Notes: generated by a model not told the origin, from the letters alone. A stretch of DNA of 64,000 nucleotides from Dactylonectria macrodidyma (GCA_020744425.1 JAGMUV010000039.1:62001-126000), one strand, 5' to 3'. Numbered from the stretch's first letter, positions 23,290 to 33,848 are shown. Program-made: numbers and translations.

Positions 23290-23785
23290 ATGCCCCCCGC
23301 CCGGAACGTCCGGTTCGCGTTCTATGACGATGATGACGTCTGAAGCGGGGTTCGCAGCACCAAATATCCACCAAAGACCCAAATCTCCGTCAAGTGGCTA
23401 CCAGGTATTCCAAAAGGGATAAAGGAGATCATAATGAAATGTCGAGAAAAATCAATCCTGTATTTTCTATATATATATATATATATATATTATATATTAT
23501 AAATCCGATATAATGTAATAACTTAAGCAGGAGCAGGCATCTCACAAAATGCAAATGACAAGAGCGCCAACATTATTATAAATTAAAAGCTCACGTAAAA
23601 CCCACGTGATTCTTAACAGAAAAAACCCAGCCAATGAAGACTTCTTTACACTTGATCTCGGGGGGGAGGGTGAATTCGAAGTTCATCCACATGTGGCAAA
23701 TGAGAGTGGGAGCACATGTGCCAAATGAGAATGGGAGGATTAGGACCAATTAGGAGGCGCAGTTGCGCATGGCTTAATCGGGTAA
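23290..23785 (+). repeat. Helitron right-end segment, copy 1
   Basis: About 490 bp nearly identical to about 26105-26590. The visible differences are one base at about 23310, the length of a TA microsatellite (about 23468-23492 here, shorter in the other copy) and a missing gattaggag. The segment lies just behind the Rep-helicase stop and ends with a small palindrome and gcttaatcgggtaa. Confidence 0.85.
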
Positions 23786-26590
23786 CAGGGGAAGGCGCAC
23801 GTCCGCCGGGGGACGTTGGAAGTTGGAAGCTGGGCGTGATGGGCAAGTTGGCGGCTCCCTTGCGCTGAGTAGCCTTTCGGTACGAAGCTTGCAACAAGAG
23901 CCTGTATGGCTGTTTTACTAGTGGGTTGCTGCACGTGTTGAGAAGAGGGCGCGGTTTTAAGTGGTCGGCTCTGGGTGGGTGGATGAAGAGACTTGGCCAA
24001 TAGGGCGCGTGTGTGTGTTACCTTTATTTTGCGTAGCCAATAAGACTAAGACGTACGCAGCAGGCTTTGAGGAGCAGGCACCATTTTGAATGGCACGATT
24101 TGAAGAGCTTAATGCGGAACTAAGAGACCTAGCCAATAGGGTGAGGGTGAATAATTGAGACAGGGATCAGGGGACTTAGACTAGCAGAGATCACAATACC
24201 AAAGAGGGAAAATTGTCAATTTGAGTAGTTATAAGAAGCTGAAGTTGAGGTAGAAGTTGAGGTAGAAGTTGATGAAGACTTGGATATATTGAACTAGCAA
24301 ATATTTCAATAAAAAATGGGAGAGCAGTTAAGATTACTACTCTGTGTGTGAGAGAGAGAGAGAGAGCAATTGTAAGATAAGCCTGCAAGGTTGGCAGGCA
24401 AAATGTACAGAACAAAGAAGAGACACATCTGAGATTTATGATAGATTAAATGATATCGTATATACAATGCGAAGATTGATACCACTCGGTAAAGATATTG
24501 TATTTCGTTGCTCAGAGAGGATTTGGCATCGCCGATCTCCATCCAACATTTTCAGCCAAGAGCAACTGTCCCTGCCGATGTGGATACTCGCACAATTGAA
24601 TTGATCAATTAACGGTGAACAGATTTGCTTTTTCCATGAGTACAAAGGATTGGCCAAAACGTCAGCACATGGGGAAAGCAAGAAGCATCTTACTCTTTAC
24701 TTTATTTAGGTTCAGCTAAGAATAGGAGGAGGAAAAGGGGAAAGGGGGGATGATTAATGGTGCCCTGCCACCTACGTCACAGTTAAAATGCATATCCACG
24801 CTCTTAATATTCTTCCTAGCCAGTCCCACGACTTATCTGCCCGGCAGCCCCGGGTCGTCTCTTCGCTCAGTTGCTCTAGCCTCTGCTGGACCTGGGGTTC
24901 CCCCTTAGCCCTCCCCTATTGCCGACAGTCTGACATGTACCAACTTGTTAAGCCGACCGGCTTCTTGCTGGAACTCTTCCTTCACTCCCTAATCGGATGC
25001 GTAGTCGTCGTTATCGGGATGCATCATGCTACTAACAATAGACTTGGCCTCTTCGCAGTCTTCGGTCTTGTAGAATTTCAGCCCAAAGCTGGACATGAAT
25101 GTTAGCGAGTCACCTTAATGCTTCTTGATGAACTTGAGTTCGCCGGCGTCAAAATACTAGTCAGCTAGCTGCCCCTCTGGGCGGTCATCGTTAGGGTAGT
25201 CCCGACCGATATCGCTGTCGTCGCTGTCGTCGCTGTCCTCACTGCCGGCCAGGATGGCCCGGAGGATACTACGACCCTCTTCGCGATCCTCTTCCTTGTT
25301 GATGTTGAGACCGTCGCTCGCTAGAAACCTGAATTCACTGCCCCAGTGTTTCTTGAGCCACTGCATTTCCTCGGTCGAAAGTGTTGGAAATCACAAGTGT
25401 GAGGCGACCAAGTCGGTGGCAAGGTGTGGAAGAAGGAGGAACATTCTACAAGAGATCATACCTGTACATAAACAGTGGTTCCCCTACTGTACATTCAGGA
25501 TGAATTAAGCAGCTTGAATCTTCTCATTTCAACAGAAAGTGGGCCTACCTCCGCCGGCTGCAGGTCTTGGCCGGCACGCGATGCCTCCCATTTCTCCCGC
25601 TCACTGTCGGCCCATCGCACGTTCATCCAGTACATTGCCGACGGATCAAAGGGCATAGGGCCAACCCGAGGCCCAACCGGTGGACCGCTGAACCTCACCT
25701 GGAAGAATTTGCCGTGGGGGTCAAAGTAGGCAACGGTCCTACCCTGTTTATCGATGATGGTGCCTTTTGTGTTTTGCACACTAGATCCCGTATGGATATC
25801 GTATTTGTCTAGAATCGGACTTCCAATGACATTACAGATGCCTGTGGGGATGTGAAGGACGTTGCGCAGGGTCATAGGATGCCACGGGATCGCGGACCAG
25901 TCGCCCTCGGACTTCGTTTGACCGGAAGTCCGACCGTGCCAATCCCCACAACCGGCGTTTGAATCCCCCCCATCAAGTGGCCGACCGTGGAGTTGAGAGG
26001 TGTGTAGTCGGCGCCAAACCACGACCGACCCTTGGCGGCACTAAAAATCGATTAGACGTCAACTAAAGCTGCACTTCGACTTCCGCTTGGCCACTACTCC
26101 AACGGGTGCCCAAAACGTCCGGTTCGCGTTCGATGACGATGATGACGTCTGAAGCGGGGTTCGCAGCACCAAATATCCACCAAAGACCCAAATCTCCGTC
26201 AAGTGGCTACCAGGTATTCCAAAAGGGATAAAGGAGATCATAATGAAATGTCGAGAAAAATCAATCCTGTATTTTCTATATATATATATCATATTATAAA
26301 TCCGATATAATGTAATAACTTAAGCAGGAGCAGGCATCTCACAAAATGCAAATGACAAGAGCGCCAACATTATTATAAATTAAAAGCTCACGTAAAACCC
26401 ACGTGATTCTTAACAGAAAAAACCCAGCCAATGAAGACTTCTTTACACTTGATCTCGGGGGGAGGGTGAATTCGAAGTTCATCCACATGTGGCAAATGAG
26501 AGTGGGAGGATTAGGAGCACATGTGCCAAATGAGAATGGGAGGATTAGGACCAATTAGGAGGCGCAGTTGCGCATGGCTTAATCGGGTAA
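23786..26590 (+). mobile_element. Non-autonomous Helitron derivative (2.8 kb) with captured gene fragment
   Basis: The left 900 bp (23786-24680) matches 9731-10215 joined to 11865-12300 of the large element, so the divergent gene between these segments is deleted. The right end (about 26105-26590) matches the right end of the large element. Between them, 24680-26100 is unrelated to the large element and holds a broken minus-strand retropepsin-like gene. The derivative abuts the large element head-to-tail with only AA at the junction. Confidence 0.65.
24780..26092 (-). pseudogene. Captured retropepsin-like (copia-type protease/GAG-pre-integrase-like) gene fragment
   Basis: Read on the minus strand, an apparent splice acceptor at about 26046 leads into AAKGRSWFGADYTPLNSTVG, then VVGIGTVGLPVKRSP. 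After a frame change near 25880 follow LRNVLHIPTGICNVIGSPIL and VAYFDPHGKFFQVRFSGPPV. This resembles fungal genes related to the protease and LRNVLHVP-type region of Ty1/copia polyproteins. A further fragment (25366-25157) has LKKHWGSEFRFLASDGLNIN and an acidic SDDSDDSD stretch. Several stops and frame changes follow down to about 24780. Its position between two Helitron-type ends suggests capture of a host or retroelement gene. Confidence 0.6.
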
Positions 26591-26776
26591 TTTTCCGGGG
26601 GGGGGGGGCCAAATTTTGGGGGTGAAAATCCCAGAGCTTAAGAAGACCTTTCGTACCGAAAGGCACCTTTCGTACCGAAAGGCATTTTCCGGGGGGGGGG
26701 CCAAATTTTGGGGGTGAAAATCTCAGAGCTTAAGAAGACCTTTCGTACCGAAAGGCACCTTTCGTACCGAAAGGCA
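26591..26776 (+). repeat. Tandem duplication of a 92-94 bp unit with poly-G and hairpins
   Basis: Units at 26591-26684 and 26685-26776 both start ttttcc, run into a long G tract (12 and 10 G), then ccaaattttgggggtgaaaa and two copies of cctttcgtaccgaaagg. Each of these can form a 7-bp stem with a 3-nt loop. The block starts exactly where the Helitron derivative ends. Confidence 0.9.
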
Positions 26777-27093
26777 AAGGCAAACTTATGGATTAATGTA
26801 GAGTCAGCCTTCGGCTGAATTAAACTTTATGACGCTAGTTATGGCAAAAGGAAATAATTATTCCACTAACCTGCTTCCCCATCCACCATCCGATCGTCGC
26901 TAATTACCTCTTTATGATAATGGCGGCACTTCTTACCTACCGCTTGGTAGGCGTAGGGGTTCGATATATACCCATCCACTTAAGCTACTTCCTGGCTATG
27001 CGAGCATACTCTTAGAGCATACATGGCTATATGAATATTCACACTGATTTTCTTATATTCATATTATATTCAACTTATCTAGCAAAACATATA
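26777..27093. other. Short intergenic stretch before the pogo element
   Basis: No gene seen. AT-rich, with atatgaat-type words at about 27030-27070 related to the palindromic repeat found again at 28966 and 30038-30139. Confidence 0.4.
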
Positions 27094-28953
27094 ACGTATG
27101 TGATAAGCGAGTGCAACAGACAAGCGAGTGCAACAAAAATCTCTCAAACTCTCAGCTGTTCAAATAATTATCTATTTCTCAACCACCAACCATGTCACAA
27201 TTTAATAACGAGTCAAATATTCTTCTCGCCCTTCAAGCCCTTCGAAATGACCCAAAATTAAGTCTTCGATGCGCCGCAAGCATATACCAGGTCCATTATT
27301 GGGCCCTGTATCGCCGACAGAAGGGCATTCTTTCTCAGCATGATACTACCCCCAAATCACGCAAACTATCTGATCTAGAGGAGCAGATCATTGTTCAGTT
27401 CATTCTAGACCTATATTCGCGAGGGTTTCCCCCGCGACTGCGTGGTGTTGAAGAAATGGCCAACCGACTGCTCGCCGAACGCGACACGTCACCTGTCGGC
27501 AAGCGCTGGGCTTCCAACTTCGTCAGGCGACACCCAGACCTCAAGACGCGTTTTAATCGTAAATACGACTACCAGAGGGCCAAATACGAAGATCCTGCCA
27601 TTATTCGCGATTGGTTCAGGCTTGTGGAGAACACAATCGCGAAATATGGTATCACCCTCGCTGATATCTACAACTTTGACGAGACTGGCTTTATGATGGG
27701 CGTCATTGCAAGCGGAATGGTTGTCACAGGCGCAGAAAGGCGTGGGAAAGCGAAATCAGTGCAGCCCGGAAACCGGGAATGGGCTACAGCCATTCAGGCA
27801 ATCAATGCGGAAGGCTGGGCGATCCCGCCGTTCATCGTGGTTGCGGGCCAATATCACCTCGCCAGCTGGTACCAAGAAAGCAACCTTCCGGGAGATTTGG
27901 CTATTGCGACGACTCAAAATGGCTGGACCGACAACGAGACGGGCCTTGAGTGGCTCAAGCACTTTGACCAGCACACAAAGACCCGATCCAACGGCCGCTA
28001 TCGTCTTCTAATCCTTGATGGGCACGAAAGCCACCACTCGACCGACTTTGAGGTATATTGCGAGGAAAAAAACATCATTACACTCTGCATGCCGGCTCAT
28101 TCGTCTCACCTGCTTCAGCCTCTTGATGTCGGGTTTTTTGGGCCGCTCAAAAAGGCCTACGGTCGAGAAATTGAGCATTTGATCAGATGCTCTGTATCGC
28201 ACGTTTCGAAGACGGAGTTCTTTCCGGCCTTTTATGCCGCCTATCAAGCTACTATAACCGAGAGTAATATCAAGGGAGGGTTTAGAGGAGCTGGACTTGT
28301 TCCTTTGGTCCCGGAAAGTGTCATATCGAAGCTTGATGTGCAGCTACGAACTCCAACACCAATCGAGGAGGAGGCCAACCTCCCTGACCCTTGGGTGCCC
28401 AAGACGCCAAAGACAGTCCTCGAGGCCACTTCTCAATCTGAATATCTTGAAAGACGAATTAAAAGGCACCAGGGCAGCTCTCCGGCATCTATTGTTGACG
28501 CGCTCAAGTCATTTTCCAAGGGAACGAAGGCGATAATGCATCAGATAGCATTATTAAAGTCTGAGAACCAGATCCTTCGACAGGCAAATGAGACTCTTAG
28601 CAAGCGGCGTAGAGCAAAAAAGACCCGGCTACGGAATGGAGGGAAGATGACTGTAGGTGAGGGAAGGGATGTAATTGATCAGAAAGACGTTGATGCGCAG
28701 ATGATGGCTGAATTATCGAGAAGTGGTTGTCGAGGAGAATCGGGGCGAGCGAAGGATAGGCGCTGTGGAAGATGCGGCAAGACGGGTCATAATGTAAGAA
28801 CATGTCAAATAGTTGTTGAAATGCCTGAAGAAGAGTAGAGCGACTGAAATTACTTAATTAAATGCTTTGTTGTGTTTTTATTCTATGTTCTGTGTTAATA
28901 GTTAGGATTTTTGTTGCACTCGCTTGTCTGTTGCACTCACTTATCACATACGT
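27094..28953 (+). mobile_element. pogo/Fot-type DNA transposon, complete (1,860 bp)
   Basis: Terminal inverted repeats of 48 bp with one mismatch start acgtatgtgataag and are flanked by the TA target duplication (27092-27093 and 28954-28955). Each repeat contains a direct repeat of gcgagtgcaaca, once before and once after a short spacer. One open transposase gene fills the element. With good ends and an open frame it looks potentially mobile. Confidence 0.95.
27192..28838 (+). CDS. pogo/Fot-type DDE transposase (548 residues)
   Basis: The N-terminus is a psq-like helix-turn-helix (residues about 10-60), then a CENP-B-type DNA-binding region (RGVEEMANRLLAERD, VGKRWASNFVRRHPDL). The catalytic triad fits Asp163 (YNFDETGF), Asp276 (LILDGHESHH) and Asp312 (LLQPLDVGFFGPLK). 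The C-terminus has a coiled segment and a CCHC zinc knuckle, CGRCGKTGHNVRTC. The frame is uninterrupted. The paralogue at 48932-50551 has the same spacing of the three aspartates. The transposase cuts and pastes the element at TA. Confidence 0.95.
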   Translation: MSQFNNESNILLALQALRNDPKLSLRCAASIYQVHYWALYRRQKGILSQHDTTPKSRKLSDLEEQIIVQFILDLYSRGFPPRLRGVEEMANRLLAERDTSPVGKRWASNFVRRHPDLKTRFNRKYDYQRAKYEDPAIIRDWFRLVENTIAKYGITLADIYNFDETGFMMGVIASGMVVTGAERRGKAKSVQPGNREWATAIQAINAEGWAIPPFIVVAGQYHLASWYQESNLPGDLAIATTQNGWTDNETGLEWLKHFDQHTKTRSNGRYRLLILDGHESHHSTDFEVYCEEKNIITLCMPAHSSHLLQPLDVGFFGPLKKAYGREIEHLIRCSVSHVSKTEFFPAFYAAYQATITESNIKGGFRGAGLVPLVPESVISKLDVQLRTPTPIEEEANLPDPWVPKTPKTVLEATSQSEYLERRIKRHQGSSPASIVDALKSFSKGTKAIMHQIALLKSENQILRQANETLSKRRRAKKTRLRNGGKMTVGEGRDVIDQKDVDAQMMAELSRSGCRGESGRAKDRRCGRCGKTGHNVRTCQIVVEMPEEE

Positions 28954-28955
28954 TA

Positions 28956-29091
28956 TTCATATAACATATTCATGCATATTCATATAAGGGTTCACGTGAT
29001 GCGAAGCTACTGCAATGAAGTGAGAGGAATCGATTGATGTAGTTATATAGCCCGAAAACTTCTCAATCGCTCCCGTTTGACCTGTACGCTA
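28956..29091. repeat. Arm of an AT-rich palindromic repeat beside the pogo element
   Basis: The 23-bp word atattcatgcatattcatataag (28966-28988; split here only in description) is identical to the right arm at 30117-30139 and complementary to the left arm at 30038-30060. The pogo element therefore appears to have landed in or beside a member of this repeat. Confidence 0.6.
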
Positions 29092-29990
29092 TTAGATATC
29101 AACCTCTATAGCATCTGGATTACACGGGAGGCCTATCCCGCCCTCGGCTGACGGTCTAATATGTCCCTCTCGCTGCCATTTTCCGATACACTCAATCTTA
29201 ATGCTCTCAATCAGCAACCGTAGCTTATCCCATCTAGCTGTGCGCCTAGTCCCTGAAAAGGTCTGCTCTGGCTCTGCTGACTCTGCTGGTGCAGACAGGA
29301 TATCGATAGCCATACGGCTAAGCCGTGGGTACGCTGTCCGAATGTCCTACTACATCACCATTGAAGGGGCGTAGTACCCTCTGCAAGTGCAATGGGAGCC
29401 TCGGAGATAAGGCCATCGAAACCACCCTTGCCACGTGCCCCCGGCATTGCCTTACTTCGCAGCTCTAAGCGCATCTTTGAGAGCACCGTATCCTTCTTTC
29501 GCATTAATAAAGCAGGCATAGCCAAGGATTGCTCTGAGAGCTATATCTCGACATCGTGATTGTACTCTTCCTTCCAGAGACTTCGGATGGCGGCAAACGT
29601 GCCCTCGTGCCATTCCTCGGGACAACATTCTTCAATATAGCTGTTGCGTTTAGCAGGATCGAGAAGGAGGGCGGCGGCATATACGGTGACATCCTCGGTC
29701 AGAGTGTAATCCTTATCAAGTATAAGCCAGCACATATCGATAGAGCGAATTATACGATCATCCCGATTGCTCGGCTGCGAGTAGTGGGCCTAATAACTGA
29801 TTAGCATGCCGTATAACGGTATAATCTATGGAGAAAGCAGGAAGATGTAAAACTTAGCCATATACCTTCCACTTTTCGCAGTGCCCTAGGAGAAGGTCCA
29901 GCAGCTCAAGTGACTGTGAGATTAATGACATAGCGCCTACCCTGCCAGGCAGCCGAAGCTAATGAGGCCGGATGTGACTAGTACCTATCA
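29092..29990 (-). pseudogene. hAT transposase C-terminal relic (third hAT type)
   Basis: The minus-strand frame at 29313-29092 carries the hAT dimerisation motif MAIDILSAPAESAEPEQTFS followed by IRPSAEGGIGLPCNPDA. Upstream, 29735-29504 encodes YAAALLLDPAKRNSYIEECC and FAAIRSLWKEEYNHDVE, the preceding part of such a transposase. Stops and frame changes lie between the two parts. No terminal repeats were found. It differs from the two hAT families seen elsewhere in the window. Confidence 0.65.
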
Positions 29991-30037
29991 TCTCCCACAG
30001 AGATTAGATCTCATTTGTGCCAATCAGGAACCCCACC

Positions 30038-30139
30038 CTTATATGAATATGCATGAATATGGATATGAAAGTACATATTATATTCATATAACTATTATAT
30101 GGATATGAATATGAATATATTCATGCATATTCATATAAG
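30038..30139. repeat. AT-rich palindromic repeat with 23-bp arms
   Basis: Arms 30038-30060 and 30117-30139 are perfect reverse complements (cttatatgaatatgcatgaa ... ttcatgcatattcatataag) around a 56-bp AT-rich loop. The right arm recurs identically at 28966-28988. It could be a small MITE or part of the ends of one. Confidence 0.7.
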
Positions 30140-30779
30140 ACGTTATTTGAATATCCATATAGCCATGTCTGACCAAGAGTAATACTCTTGGTGGACTATG
30201 GGGTATTCTGTAAAGTGGTGGCAGTCCAAGGCGATAGTTTTGCCGCACATAGAAGGCAACCGTCAAGGTATCGAAGATGGGAGAGATTATTGGGATTCAG
30301 CTATCGTCATGGCGGATCCGAGCACTCTGCGCATGGGAGAGACCTACGTTGTCCTCGTCCCATGCCAACTTGGCCAAGAGTTTCCCGGGAAATCTGTTCG
30401 TCGTAGGCACATAGAACCACAATGTCCCTCTCTTTGACCAGCTCCCGCTCACAGTGACCGTTAAAGCCCGGCTTCGAGCCAAGCTCCGTCCTCAGCGCCA
30501 CATTTTCCTCCCTGGAGCCTGGTTGTCGCACTGAGCGTGCTAAGGATCAAAGATCAGGTAAATCGATAATGAGCGGCAGCAGTCAAATCAAGTCAATTTA
30601 TATTACCGGTACGCCCGGCGGCTTAAACCGAAAGGGCACCAGTTAGTAATATATCCATACATTGCCTAAATTGTGTCCTTGTCTCCTTCAGCCCATACCA
30701 TGTCCGCTTGTTGCTTATGCTTCCTTGCCTGTTCTGTCTCTGTGCCTCTGCGGATTCCCGTGGTTTAGTTGTATTATTA
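30140..30779. other. Stretch without a supported gene
   Basis: An 80-codon frame at 30198-30437 has no motif I recognise and its complement is also open, so it is not called. The rest shows no coding pattern; the right part may be the 3' untranslated end of the LINE relic that follows. Confidence 0.35.
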
Positions 30780-31470
30780 ACGAGCCATCTTGAAGCCTAC
30801 TCTTCAAGTGTTCAGTGTCCCATCTACGGCGGCTGAAGTGGTGTTCGCTTTTTATGGCACGGGGTGATGGCAGAGCGAAGTTGGAAATATTGGGTTCGTT
30901 TTTTGGGCTGGGGGGTTGTGAGAAGGCTGGTTAGCTTGCATCAAGGCGGCCCGTAGCCAATGCACACCGGATCGTCGCTCCAACGGCTTCCAATTTTGGC
31001 GCCCATTTTTGGTCATCAGAGGGCGACCTTCCTCCAAGTTAGAAAGAGATATTGCTTCTCTGGGTATTAGTGCATTTAAGCATCTCTGTACGGTATGCTG
31101 TCCACTTTCGGCATCGGATGAGGAAACGTTCAACTGTCTCTCTTGCTTGTCCACAATCACACCGGTCCGATGGTACCGCTTTGATGTGGAAGACATATGC
31201 GTTCAATCTCCTTATGCCTGTTCTGAGCTGGGCGAGCGCACTAGCTTCCTTCCATGACAGCTGGTCGTAGAGCTGTCTCGTGTGTTTTCCCGGCAGTGCT
31301 GCATCGACGCGTTTGGAATGCCTTCCAACTTTTTCTGGCAGCGCCACTGAGTGTTGTCGATCGCATTCCAGGAAACCGCTTTTGGGGGATAGCTCCCTGC
31401 TTAGTTGCCCCCCGTGCCTCTGCCTTAGCACGCTTCAGAAGCTCATTCTCATCACTTAAGGGCAGCATGG
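30780..31470 (-). pseudogene. Tad-type LINE ORF2 C-terminal relic, 5'-truncated
   Basis: Minus-strand frames encode DENELLKRAKAEARGATKQ and, after a frame change, KVGRHSKRVDAALPGKHTRQ and LAQLRTGIRRLNAY. The C-terminal zinc knuckle CDCGQARETVERFLIRC follows. The same blocks occur in the better copy at 54036-55517 (FSKRVDKALPGKHTKVLYDG, LSQLRTGMARINSYL, CDCGRAVETMEHFLFRC). The 3' untranslated part (ttcaagtgttcag ... ggcggctgaag near 30800) also matches that copy near 53915. It ends on the right where the copia remnant begins. Confidence 0.75.
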
Positions 31471-31479
31471 GATCCTCAC

Positions 31480-33575
31480 AACGTTTCCGTCTTCCCGCAG
31501 CTCTTCAATCGAGATACAGACAGCTCCCAACCAATCCTATCCACCCAATCAAGACGAACCGAACATCCATGTGGAATTGGGGACTCCAGAAAGAACACAG
31601 AGCCCCGACGGTGCAGTCGATGAACACCAAGTCGCTACGGCAGCAGCCGACCGTCATCTCGAACTACTCTTTCCAGTACAGGAAACCCCAGGACAAATGC
31701 CGTCAAGATACACAGTCCTAGCTCAACAAGACCCAGAAGCTCAACAAAACCAATGGCGTTTCACCATGATTGCCATTCATCTGGCCATGATCGCCAACAA
31801 CCTTGAACCGACCGAACCCAAAACCTTTGCCGAAGCAATGAACTCGCCTCATAGTGTGAAAGGCCTCTAGCGAGTTGATTCAACTAACTAGTCCCTATGC
31901 TGTTTACTTTCAAGATGAAGAAAGGAAAGAATCCAAATACAAACTCGGTGCGCGAAGACGCGTTATATCTTCTTTAATATAGAAGATTCGAGAATCAACT
32001 CGATGGCGCCGTGGAGGAGAATTCGGGCTTGGCGGCAGAGCCGCCAGCCAAGTGGGCCTGACCCGTTACACATAGCGAACAATGGATGCAAGCCATGATC
32101 GACGAAATCGGCTCCTTAACGAAAAACGACACCTTCATACCAGTCAACCTACCTCCAGGAAAACATACTCTCCAAGGCAAATGGGTGTATAAGCTCAAGC
32201 GAGGAAAGGATGGCTAGATTACCAGATTCAAAGCTCGTTTCGTTGTCAGAGGCTTCGAACAAAAAGACCGAATCGACTACCACGAGACGTTTGCCTCCGT
32301 GGTCTAGCCGATGAGCTATAAAATAATATTCGCTATCGCTGCGGCCCTGGACCTTGAACTGGAACAAATGGACGTCAGAACTGCCTTCCTTTACGGTGGT
32401 GTTAAAGAAGAAATCTACGTCACCCAGCCAAAGGGCTTCGACGACAAATCAGGCAAAGTCTTCCGACTGCGGAAAGCTCTCTACGGTCTTAAACAATCTC
32501 CCCGAATCTGGTACCAGACATTATCTGATTTTCTGGAAACCCTCGGCTTCAAATCACTCAACGCCGATGTTGGCGTCTTCATCCGTGGCACAACCTACAT
32601 CGCCGTCTACGTAGATGATCTCCTAATCGCTGGTCCCGATAAGGAAGAAATCCGCCAAATCAAAGCCGCCTTGAGCAAGAATTCGAAATGACTGACCTTG
32701 GTCTGTGTCAGTACTATCTGGGAATGTCCGTCCGGAGAGACAGACGCAACAAGGCCATCTTCCTCTCCCAACGAGCATATGTCGAGAAGGTCCTACGGGA
32801 ATTTGACATGTGGGAGAGCAAGCGAGTCACAACTCCCCTGAGCACGTCAAAATTCCAACCTGTCCCAGACGAATACAAAGCGTCTGACACGACGAAACTA
32901 TGGTACGCAAAGGCAATTGGTTCACTTATGTACGCCATGCTTGGCACTCGCCCAGACATCGCATTTGCCGTCTCTCTCTGCAGCCGATATCTGGGAAACC
33001 CAACCAACGAACACATCCAAACCGTCAAGCGCATCATGAGGTACTTGCGAGGAACGATCGACTTGGAACTCGTTTTCAGCGGGCCACTCAGACCGTTAGT
33101 TGGGTACACCGACTCAGACTGGGCTTGCGACCACGACACCAGACGATCAACGGCTGGCTATGTCTTCAACGTCGGCACAGGCGCCATCAGTTAGAGCTCC
33201 AAACGACAACCAACGGTCGCACTATCATCCTGCGAAGCGGAATACATGGGACAAACACAATGCACCAAAGAAGCGATCTGGCTACGAGGGTTGCTGCGCG
33301 AACTTCTGGCCCAATACAAATATGGGGACCTTCAGACAACTATCCTCTATGGAGACAATCAAGGGGCAATTGCAATGGCCAAAAATCCACAGTTCCATGC
33401 CAGGACTAAACACATTGACATTCAATGGCATTACGTCCGAGAAAGGGTCTCGGATGGAGACGTTGAACTCCAATATGTCCCAACCGAGCAACAAATAGCA
33501 GACGGACTTACAAAAGCCCTTCCAAAAGACCGTTTTATCGTGTTTCGCAACGCGCTGGGCCTCTCCAACCCGTGA
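31480..33575 (+). pseudogene. Ty1/copia-type polyprotein remnant (reverse transcriptase and RNase H)
   Basis: The segment holds the linker before reverse transcriptase (FAEAMNSPHS | EQWMQAMIDEIGSL), the reverse transcriptase with MDVRTAFLYGGVKEEIYV, ALYGLKQSPRIWYQTL and the catalytic YVDDLLIAG, then MTDLGLCQYYLGM and the RNase H region (VGYTDSDWACDHDT, SSCEAEYMGQTQCTKEA, KHIDIQWHYVRERV). The stop is at 33573. Gag, protease and integrase are missing. Lesions: a 216-bp solo LTR at 31855-32070, in-frame TAGs near 32216, 32306 and 33193, and a frame change near 32675. The stops fit CpA-to-TpA changes on one or the other strand. Confidence 0.9.
31855..32070. mobile_element. Solo LTR (216 bp) inside the copia coding region
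   Basis: The insert starts TGTGAAAGGC and ends CCGTTACA and is flanked by a perfect 5-bp target duplication CATAG (31850-31854 and 32071-32075). Removing it with one duplicate restores the reading frame across SPHS-EQW. It contains an internal 11-bp inverted repeat, cgagttgattc/gaatcaactcg. It is not similar to the 139-143 bp LTRs at 34559 and 47308, so it belongs to another LTR family. Confidence 0.9.
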
Positions 33576-33848
33576 TTCACTGTTGGTCACGCAAGTATGG
33601 ACCATGAGAAAAGGAGGTGACCGGGAAAACCTAGGCAACTGACACTCCGCGCTGGCTCGACAACCAAGCAAGCTACCAACAAATTGAGTTGGGATTTGGA
33701 AGCAACGGCATCGAAAGTCCATTACATCAAATTTACACGATCTCTTATCCTTTCCATCATACTCCAAGTGGGAGAAAATGGGAGTCCAACAGTCTATCAC
33801 ACTCATGGAGCCTCCAAGCGACTCACAGGTCCTCGGCTTCCTACAAAC

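Larger units (their letters stand above)
9731..23785 (+). mobile_element. Large putative Helitron with a divergent second gene, split by a hAT insertion
   Basis: Boundaries come from comparison with a second copy that directly follows. The left segment (9731-10215 and 11865-12300) matches 23786-24680, and the right segment (about 23290-23785) matches about 26110-26590, in the same order. Both left ends begin caggggaaggcgcac and both right ends finish gcttaatcgggt, each followed or preceded by AA. A small palindrome, GCGCAGTTGCGC, lies about 16 bp before the right end, as expected for the 3' hairpin of a Helitron. Canonical TC and CTRR ends are not seen, so a non-canonical Helitron or Helentron type is possible. 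Cargo: a 405-residue minus-strand gene and a 2,250-codon Rep-helicase. Without the hAT element it is about 11 kb. Confidence 0.6.

Noticed and set aside
23752..23785. Canonical Helitron 3' end (hairpin plus CTRR)
   Set aside because: A small palindrome is present but CTRR is not; the end was therefore set by comparison of two copies, not by motif.
30198..30437. 80-codon plus-strand frame
   Set aside because: No motif, complement also open, and it lies between a palindromic repeat and a LINE relic.
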